Position numbers and translations under genes: made by a program. The notes under the pieces are model-generated. The model made no database searches. It had not been told where the DNA came from and was given only the letters and a program-made list of their open reading frames with translations. This document shows positions 6,336 to 11,619 of a DNA stretch of 11,619 bases, in pieces; within the stretch, counting starts at the first letter, position 1; every line of letters begins with the position of its first letter. This stretch comes from Candidatus Cloacimonadota bacterium (lineage in GTDB: Bacteria; Cloacimonadota; Cloacimonadia; JGIOTU-2). The stretch is taken from contig JAGGUR010000144.1 of NCBI GenBank assembly GCA_021158425.1, positions 1-11,619 on the forward strand, written 5' to 3'.

Positions 6336-7496
6336 ATGGTAAAACAAAACATAGATGATTATGAACGATTAGAAAAAATAGCCATTCAGCAAGGCAAAAA
6401 AGCACTTTCAAAATCTCCTAACTTATTTGATAGAACAAAAACCAAAAAAGGATTTTTCTTTGAGTTAAAAGAAAACGATACTGTCCACCCAAACTACTAC
6501 GCAATACATTGTGTGGATGGTGTTGGCACAAAACTATTTTTGGGTGCATGGTCAGATAATTATTCTTTGCAGCCAATTGATGCTATTGCAATGAACGCTA
6601 ATGACATGGCTACAGCCATCCATGCATTCCCAGATACTATTGATTTATATCTTGCTGTTCAAACTAATGTAGAGAAAAAGCACATGAATGAAATTATGCA
6701 AGGCTTTGTAGCTGCAATTGAAAAAATCCGAATTCCAGATGCACCGTTTAACCCAAATATTGGGAAAATAGAAACAGCATCACTTGATGAAATAATCTCT
6801 TTAGGTATCCCAGGTAACGGATGGGATGTAGGTGTTGTAATGACTGGCTATATTAAAAAAAACAAAGTTCCAAACCTAAACCCAAAACCAGGAAATATAA
6901 TTGTTGGCGTTTCATCAACAGGTCTTCATAGCAATGGTTACACATTAGCAAGACATGCACTCTTTACCCGAGATGTTGAATATAGAGATGAGTGGAAAAA
7001 TCAGTATAAAGGAAGATTTCATTTTAATGATAAACCATCTGTCTTAGAAGGAAAAACAGTTATTGAAGCCCTGCAAGTTCCAACTGCGATATATCTGAAG
7101 GAGGCTGCGCTAATAGGTCAAAAATTTGATAGCAGAGATATCTACGGAATAAACATTACTGGAAATGGGCTTGCAAACTTTAATCGCGCTGGTCAAAATG
7201 TTTCATTCAATATTACAGACCCCTTAGAACCATTACCTATCCATAAATTATTAATAGAAGAATCAAAATTAAGTCCTAAACAAGCATATACAAAACAGAA
7301 CATGGGTATGGGTTTTGCCTACATAACTCCAGATCTGGAAACGGCTGAAGGTATTGTAAATTTAATCAATGAGAATAAAGAGAACAAGGCTAAGATCATT
7401 GGAGAAGTAGGAAGAAACAATAACAAGGAATTACGAACAACAATATACCGCCCATATAAAGGTAAGCCATTAGATTTTATTGGCTATAATAACTAA
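6336..7496 (+). CDS. purM: Phosphoribosylformylglycinamidine cyclo-ligase (AIR synthetase), divergent
   Basis: ATP-dependent ring closure of FGAM to AIR. At 386 residues it is longer than the roughly 345 of E. coli PurM. Conserved landmarks of the PurM fold: DGVGTK (61-66), IDAIAMNANDM (81-91, family IDLVAMxVND), SSTGLHSNGYTLAR (193-206), ITGNGLANFNR (274-284, family HITGGGLxENxPR) and FNMGxG-like QNMGMGFAYI (321-330). The segment corresponding to the family GGETAEMPG reads GKIETASLDE (143-152), so the Gly-Gly pair is lost, and the N-terminal 55 residues do not resemble the standard YKDAGVDI start. HypE, SelD and ThiL relatives are unlikely given the STGLHSNGY motif and the pathway context. 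It starts four bases after purN with no evident Shine-Dalgarno. Confidence 0.87.
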   Translation: MVKQNIDDYERLEKIAIQQGKKALSKSPNLFDRTKTKKGFFFELKENDTVHPNYYAIHCVDGVGTKLFLGAWSDNYSLQPIDAIAMNANDMATAIHAFPDTIDLYLAVQTNVEKKHMNEIMQGFVAAIEKIRIPDAPFNPNIGKIETASLDEIISLGIPGNGWDVGVVMTGYIKKNKVPNLNPKPGNIIVGVSSTGLHSNGYTLARHALFTRDVEYRDEWKNQYKGRFHFNDKPSVLEGKTVIEALQVPTAIYLKEAALIGQKFDSRDIYGINITGNGLANFNRAGQNVSFNITDPLEPLPIHKLLIEESKLSPKQAYTKQNMGMGFAYITPDLETAEGIVNLINENKENKAKIIGEVGRNNNKELRTTIYRPYKGKPLDFIGYNN

Positions 7497-7501
7497 AAAA
7501 A

Positions 7502-8017
7502 ATGATGGATAAAAAATTCAAGAAAATAATACAGTCAAATACTGGTTGTACTGTAATTTTAGCAGGTTCCAATAGTGACAAAAAACAGATTGATAAAGTT
7601 GTTGAGTCGTTAGATAAATATGAAATCCCTTATCAAGTAAGAATCTGTTCAGCACATAAACAGCCAATTAAACTGATGGAAATAATCAAGGAATATAATC
7701 AAATTGAAGGTTCAATTTCTTATGTTGCTATTGCTGGCGGAACAGACGCATTATCAGGGATGTTGTCTTATCATGCGTTGGGTCCAGTCATAAGCTGCCC
7801 ACCAGATGCGCCAAACCAAAGCTGCTTAACAAATCCCCCCGGAAGTTCTAATGTATATATTTCTAAACCAGGTAATGTTGGAAAATTTATAGCTCAGATG
7901 TATTCAGGAATAAATCCAAAATTCAAGAAACTATTAAAACAAAATAATGCAAAAAAAGTTAACTCTCTTGAAGAATCTGATATTAATTTTCAAAAAATGT
8001 ATGAAAAAAATGAATAA
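7502..8017 (+). CDS. purE: AIR carboxylase, PurE family, probably class II
   Basis: Carboxylates AIR to CAIR. The 171 residues contain the PurE phosphate-binding loop AGSNSD (21-26), ICSAHKQP (48-55), AIAGGTDALSGML (76-88) and PVISCPPDAPN (95-105). SAHK instead of SAHR, the VISCPP segment and the helical tail resemble the direct AIR carboxylases (class II) of animal PAICS and Treponema rather than the N5-CAIR mutases that need PurK. However, the class II motif AGRSNxLSG is AGGTDALSG here, so the class call is inference. Two adjacent ATGs (7502, 7505) are possible starts and no Shine-Dalgarno is visible. It sits 5 bp after purM, and its end overlaps the purC start. Confidence 0.9.
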   Translation: MMDKKFKKIIQSNTGCTVILAGSNSDKKQIDKVVESLDKYEIPYQVRICSAHKQPIKLMEIIKEYNQIEGSISYVAIAGGTDALSGMLSYHALGPVISCPPDAPNQSCLTNPPGSSNVYISKPGNVGKFIAQMYSGINPKFKKLLKQNNAKKVNSLEESDINFQKMYEKNE

Positions 8018-9032
8018 AAACATAATTCAAAATGCGAGAGTATTGAAAGAAACTAATATTAAGGGATTTAAAAATAGGTATAAGGGGAAAGTAAGAGACA
8101 ACTACTTTACAGATGGAAATATGATTATGATAGCAACAGACAGAATATCTGCCTTTGACCATATATTAAGCCGACAAATACCATTTAAGGGTCAAGTCCT
8201 TACATCTATAATGAAGCAACAAGCAGATAGTATCTCTGATATTATACCACATAATTACTTTGATATGCCTGACCCTCAGGTTTTAGTGGTCAGGAATTGT
8301 AAGCCATATAATATAGAATTGGTAGTAAGAGGCTACATCACAGGTGGTTTATGGAGGGACTACAGAGATAAAGGACCAATAAAAACAGGAAATCAATATG
8401 GTATCACCTTGCCTTCTGGAATGAAAGAAAACCAAAAATTTGCTCAGCCAATTATCACACCTACAACAAAAAGCAAGGAAGATATTCCAGTATCAAGAAA
8501 GGAAATAATAAGCAAAATTTTGTTAAGAGACCTAAAAGGAATTGGGAAAAAACAAGAACCAAATCCTTTTTATATACCTCATCAAGAATATAATTATATA
8601 GTTGAAAAAGCTCTTGAAATTTTTAAAAGAGGACAGCAATTAGCCTTAGAAAAGAATCTTATTCTTGTTGATACAAAATATGAATTTGGGTCTATCAACA
8701 ACAAGCTTTACATTATTGATGAAGTGCACACTCCAGACTCTTCAAGATTTTGGTATGCAGATAGATATGATTTCTTATTTAAAAGAGGAATGAAACAAAA
8801 AGCATTGTCAAAAGAATTTGTAAGAGAATGGTTAATTAAGCAAGGCTATGATGAAACTATCGGTGCAGCTTCTTTAGTTGACTTAACAAAAGAAGTGATT
8901 AATGAAACTTCATTAAGATACATAAATCTTTATGAAAAATTAACTGGCAAAGATTTTATTCCTGGAGACATGAGTATGCCTCTTGAAAAAAGAATTACTA
9001 ATAATCTTAGAATAGCAGGCTATTTAAAATGA
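8010..9032 (+). CDS. purC: SAICAR synthetase, long Bacteroidetes/yeast-like form
   Basis: Ligates aspartate to CAIR with ATP to give SAICAR. I start at ATG 8010 (340 residues), overlapping the purE end by 8 bp. ATG 8001 is also possible; the farther upstream ATG 7947 would merely translate purE out of frame. Motifs: YKGKVRDNY (24-32), ATDRISAFDHIL (42-53), ELVVRGYITGGLW (103-115), PIITPTTKSKED (147-158), LVDTKYEFG (219-227) and IDEVHTPDSSRFW (236-248), then KEFVREWL and the helical C-terminus. The length and the HTPDSSRFW form match the roughly 310-residue Bacteroides/yeast ADE1 type rather than the 230-250-residue type, with an added stretch near 170-190. Its stop overlaps the purO start (ATGA). 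Confidence 0.95.
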   Translation: MNKNIIQNARVLKETNIKGFKNRYKGKVRDNYFTDGNMIMIATDRISAFDHILSRQIPFKGQVLTSIMKQQADSISDIIPHNYFDMPDPQVLVVRNCKPYNIELVVRGYITGGLWRDYRDKGPIKTGNQYGITLPSGMKENQKFAQPIITPTTKSKEDIPVSRKEIISKILLRDLKGIGKKQEPNPFYIPHQEYNYIVEKALEIFKRGQQLALEKNLILVDTKYEFGSINNKLYIIDEVHTPDSSRFWYADRYDFLFKRGMKQKALSKEFVREWLIKQGYDETIGAASLVDLTKEVINETSLRYINLYEKLTGKDFIPGDMSMPLEKRITNNLRIAGYLK

Positions 9033-9835
9033 AAGACGATTTAAGTGCATTAGAAAATATGGTTTATAGTGGGAGAGGGATAATTATAGGTGTTACCCCT
9101 TCTGGAAATACATTTATAGGTTATTTCCTAACCGGGAGAAGCCATTCAAGCCGCGCAAGAAAATTAGTGCAGCAACAAAAAACAAAAATAATAAGAACAG
9201 AGATTACTGACAAACAACAATTAAAACAGGATGATTTAGCTTTGTTATTATATCCAGCTATTATCCCAATAAGGAACATACTAATCGCAGGCAATGGCGC
9301 CCAAACACAACTCCTTTATTCTAAAATTAAAAATTCAATAGATAAAATGACTGACAATATCTTTTCTCTTTCTGAGATTATGAAAAAAGCATTCAGCGAA
9401 CCATTTTTTGTTTATGACGAAAAAAATGACAAAATGATAGACCTAACAAATTATGAGCCAGACCCACCAAATAATACTCCAAGAATAACAGCAGCGGTTT
9501 GTGGCTGGCACGGAACTATGCATATTACCCGTTGTGAAGATACAAGAAAAAATTCAGAAACACACGAAGTAATATTGGGTCCTGGCAAAGGAAACTTAAT
9601 AACTACATATAAAGGCGACAATAAAGAGCCTCTTAAGCCGTTTATGGGAAAACCATTAGATGTTACGATTAACTCTGAAACAGCTGATAACCTTGCAAAA
9701 AATATTTATTCAGCAATATGCAGCAGAAAAAAACAAGGAAATGATTATGCGATAGGTGTTGCTGTAATGTTACAAAACAAAAAAACAAACAGTTTAGAAA
9801 CAAAAATAATCAATAAGATTGATAAGGGGAAATAA
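9029..9835 (+). CDS. purO: Archaeal-type IMP cyclohydrolase (PurO family)
   Basis: Closes FAICAR to IMP, the last step of the pathway. The 268 residues resemble archaeal PurO (about 200 residues) and not the cyclohydrolase domain of PurH. The N-terminus YSGRGIIIGVTPSGNTFIGY (13-32) runs into FLTGRSHSSRARK (33-45), cf. the archaeal YRVSSRSFPNR, then IRNILIAGNGAQT (81-93) and NYEPDPPNNTPRITAAV (141-157), cf. archaeal YEKDELNTPRIAAAI. The extra length lies mostly in 44-66 and 160-210. It overlaps purC by 4 bp and ends one base before the free-standing AICAR transformylase, the partner it needs because that protein lacks the usual PurH cyclohydrolase domain. Assignment rests on recalled family motifs plus context. 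Confidence 0.85.
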   Translation: MKDDLSALENMVYSGRGIIIGVTPSGNTFIGYFLTGRSHSSRARKLVQQQKTKIIRTEITDKQQLKQDDLALLLYPAIIPIRNILIAGNGAQTQLLYSKIKNSIDKMTDNIFSLSEIMKKAFSEPFFVYDEKNDKMIDLTNYEPDPPNNTPRITAAVCGWHGTMHITRCEDTRKNSETHEVILGPGKGNLITTYKGDNKEPLKPFMGKPLDVTINSETADNLAKNIYSAICSRKKQGNDYAIGVAVMLQNKKTNSLETKIINKIDKGK

Positions 9836-9836
9836 G

Positions 9837-10979
9837 ATGAGCAAAAAAATTCAGTTAGGCAGATATGGTGAAAATCCTCATCAAACTGCATGGAAGGAAG
9901 TTGATGAATCGTATAATGGACCGAATGTTTTAACAAAAACTTTACATGGAAAACCATTAGGTTACAATAACCTACTTGATGCAAACACAGCATTAGAGGT
10001 AATGTTAGATTTTTCAAGAGAGCCTGCAGCGGTTGTGGTGAAACATCAGAATCCTTGTGGATTGGCAACCGGTTATGACTTGAAAGAAGCCTTTAAGAAT
10101 GCCTGGTTTGGTGATGAAGTTAGTGCATTTGGTTCTGTTGTCGGGTATTCACAAAAAGTTGGTCAAGATGTAGTAAAACTATTAACTAACAAATTTGTAG
10201 AAGTGTTAGTTGCGCCTGATTATGATGAATCTGCTTTAACCTGGATTAAGAGCAAGAAATCCAAAAAAAACCTTCGGATTATTCCAACCGGGAACTTAGA
10301 AAACCCACCGAATTTTATAGAAAAATATTATATCAGAGGCGGCATAATTTCTCAAACACAGAACAATAAAATTTGTCTTGGTGATAAAATTGAGGATATT
10401 CTAACAAAACCCAAAATCATAACTGAGCCAAAAACTGGAACTAAATATAAAATAGGATGTGTAACCAAAAAAAATTTTAAAGATAATATGGAAAACCTTG
10501 TAAGATTTGCGATTATTGCAGGGAAATATGTTAAATCAAATGCAATCATTTTAGCATATGAGTACGAAACCGGAAAGTATAGATTATTAGGCATAGGAGC
10601 GGGTCAACCAAATAGGAAAGATTCTGTAGAAAAATTAGCAATTCCAAAAGCAAAAGAAAATTTGATGAGACAATACTTTAGAGAACAAAGTTTGGATTAT
10701 GTTATAACTATGGATAGAATAATCCATGACAAAGAATATAGGAATAGAATATCAGAAGAAATTGAATCCTATACAAAAAATATTTTATCCTCGGAAAAGG
10801 TGGTTTTATTTTCTGATGCCTTTTTCCCTTTCAAAGATGGTTTGGTTGCTGCAGCACAATCAGGCATTAGATATATTGTTCAACCAGGAGGCTCAACAAT
10901 GGATGAAAGTATTATTAATGCTGCAAATGAATATGGATTAGCTATGAGTTTCACCGGCATCCGCCATTTCCGACATTGA
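9837..10979 (+). CDS. purH: Stand-alone AICAR transformylase (PurH C-terminal domain only; PurV-type)
   Basis: Transfers a formyl group from 10-formyl-THF to AICAR, giving FAICAR. The 380 residues (ATG 9837, after AAGGGGA) begin directly at the transformylase domain with GRYGENPHQ (8-16); the N-terminal MGS-like cyclohydrolase domain of bifunctional PurH (about 525 residues) is absent. Active-site VVVKHQNPCGLATG (66-79) supplies Lys69-His70. Further family blocks are YIRGGIISQ (165-173), GAGQPNRKDS (254-263), SDAFFPFKDGL (326-336), QPGGSTMDE (349-357) and the terminal FTGIRHFRH (372-380). A TTG-initiated extension to 9819 would overlap purO and is not needed. The missing IMP cyclohydrolase activity is supplied by purO one base upstream. 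Confidence 0.95.
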   Translation: MSKKIQLGRYGENPHQTAWKEVDESYNGPNVLTKTLHGKPLGYNNLLDANTALEVMLDFSREPAAVVVKHQNPCGLATGYDLKEAFKNAWFGDEVSAFGSVVGYSQKVGQDVVKLLTNKFVEVLVAPDYDESALTWIKSKKSKKNLRIIPTGNLENPPNFIEKYYIRGGIISQTQNNKICLGDKIEDILTKPKIITEPKTGTKYKIGCVTKKNFKDNMENLVRFAIIAGKYVKSNAIILAYEYETGKYRLLGIGAGQPNRKDSVEKLAIPKAKENLMRQYFREQSLDYVITMDRIIHDKEYRNRISEEIESYTKNILSSEKVVLFSDAFFPFKDGLVAAAQSGIRYIVQPGGSTMDESIINAANEYGLAMSFTGIRHFRH

Positions 10980-11004
10980 AAATTTATTAAAAAGGAATAT
11001 AGTA

Positions 11005-11619
11005 ATGAATAATAAAAAACCACTTCCAAAAAGTGCCTTTTTTGAATTAATGAAACATAATAAGATATCTTTAACTTTTGATGATGTTTCATTAAAAACA
11101 GGATACTCTGAGACACTGCCAAAAGACATCTCTACAAATTCAAAATTTTCAAAGAACATTTCCTTGAATATTCCTATAATAAGTGCTGCAATGGATACTG
11201 TTACAGAATATCCCCTAGCAATTGAAATGGCAAAGTTAGGAGGTATTGGAGTAATTCATAAAAATCTAACCCCAGAAGAACAAAGTTATCATATTTCCAG
11301 AGTTAAATTTTATCTCAATGGATTAATAGACAAACCAAAATTTGTTTATGAGGACCAAACAATTAGCTCTGTTCTCAAAAAAAGAGAAGAAAAGAATTAT
11401 GAGTTCCGCACATTTCCAGTATTAAACAGAAATGGAAAATTAACAGGCATATTAACTGGCAATGATTTTGATTTTTGCGATGATTATTCCAAATTAGTAA
11501 AAGAGGTTATGACAAAAAATGTAATCACTCTTCCACAAGGGGCTGATTTAGATAAGGCCTATGCCCTTATGGTAAAAGAGAAAAAAAAGGCGATACCACT
11601 TATTGATAAACAGCAAAGA
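11005..11619 (+). CDS. guaB: IMP dehydrogenase, N-terminal 205 residues, cut by window edge
   Basis: NAD-dependent oxidation of IMP to XMP, the first step of the GMP branch; XMP is then used by GuaA encoded in the same operon. The reading frame is open from ATG 11005 to the last base. Motifs are ISLTFDDVSL (21-30), PIISAAMDTVTE (57-68) and GGIGVIHKNLTPEEQ (79-93). The first CBS domain starts near 112 with FRTFPVLNRNGKLTGILTGNDFDF (134-157, two parts of one block) and VMTKNVITLPQG; the second begins about 180 (DKAYALMVKEKKKAIPLID). About 20 residues precede LTFDDV, slightly more than usual. AAAGGA at 10991-10996 is a reasonable Shine-Dalgarno. The catalytic cysteine loop lies beyond the window. 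The 25-bp gap to purH is the widest in the operon. Confidence 0.95.
   Translation, partial: MNNKKPLPKSAFFELMKHNKISLTFDDVSLKTGYSETLPKDISTNSKFSKNISLNIPIISAAMDTVTEYPLAIEMAKLGGIGVIHKNLTPEEQSYHISRVKFYLNGLIDKPKFVYEDQTISSVLKKREEKNYEFRTFPVLNRNGKLTGILTGNDFDFCDDYSKLVKEVMTKNVITLPQGADLDKAYALMVKEKKKAIPLIDKQQR

Noticed and set aside
7947..8009. Upstream ATG that would extend PurC by 21 residues
   Set aside because: The extension reads the purE C-terminal region out of frame, gives a low-complexity Lys/Leu peptide, and the family N-terminus begins near ATG 8010.
9819..9836. TTG start extending the AICAR transformylase
   Set aside because: ATG 9837 follows an AAGGGGA Shine-Dalgarno, and the protein from there already starts at the domain boundary.
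9029..10979. Frameshifted or broken bifunctional purH
   Set aside because: The upstream protein has PurO-type motifs rather than those of the PurH N-terminal domain, and both frames are intact with proper starts and stops.
1..11619. CRISPR array, insertion sequence, prophage, defence or toxin genes
   Set aside because: No spaced direct repeats, terminal inverted repeats, transposase or phage-like frames were seen; nearly all of the sequence is accounted for by metabolic genes and short gaps.

Overview
The window is AT-rich bacterial DNA carrying core metabolism rather than an accessory island. A fused GuaA, an RpiB, strong GGAGG leaders on two genes and a tRNA with encoded CCA point to Bacteria. 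The purine enzymes are an unusual mixture: an archaeal-type IMP cyclohydrolase, a free-standing AICAR transformylase, a PurE resembling class II AIR carboxylases, and a long Bacteroidetes/yeast-type PurC. Together they suggest an uncultured or deep lineage. I cannot name the phylum from the sequence alone.

Left part (1-2245, minus strand): ptb -> rpiB -> glyA. ptb encodes a phosphate butyryl/acetyltransferase and rpiB a ribose-5-phosphate isomerase B. glyA encodes serine hydroxymethyltransferase and is cut by the left edge. RpiB serves the ribose-5-phosphate (PRPP) pool. GlyA makes glycine and one-carbon folate, and all of these feed purine synthesis on the other strand.

Middle (2246-2752): a divergent intergenic stretch with two candidate promoters, a tRNA-Glu(CTC) gene, a perfect GC-rich palindrome embedded in AT-rich DNA, and the leader of the right-hand operon.

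Right part (2753-11619, plus strand): nine tightly packed genes, purD-guaA-purN-purM-purE-purC-purO-purH(transformylase only)-guaB. The first eight are joined by overlaps of 4-17 bp or gaps of 1-5 bp. guaB follows after 25 bp and runs off the right edge. They cover GAR synthesis (PurD), GAR formylation (PurN), AIR formation (PurM), AIR carboxylation (PurE), SAICAR synthesis (PurC), AICAR formylation (the PurH C-terminal domain alone), ring closure to IMP (PurO), then IMP to XMP (GuaB) and XMP to GMP (GuaA). PurF, PurL/Q/S, PurB, PurA and PurK are not in the window. The likely PurE class would make PurK unnecessary.

The interest lies in the non-standard enzyme set: PurO plus a split transformylase replacing bifunctional PurH, divergent PurM and PurN, a class II-like PurE, and a 14-residue insertion in GlyA beside the active-site tyrosine. 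I saw no mobile element, CRISPR array, defence system or toxin gene, and no sign of a wholly new system.
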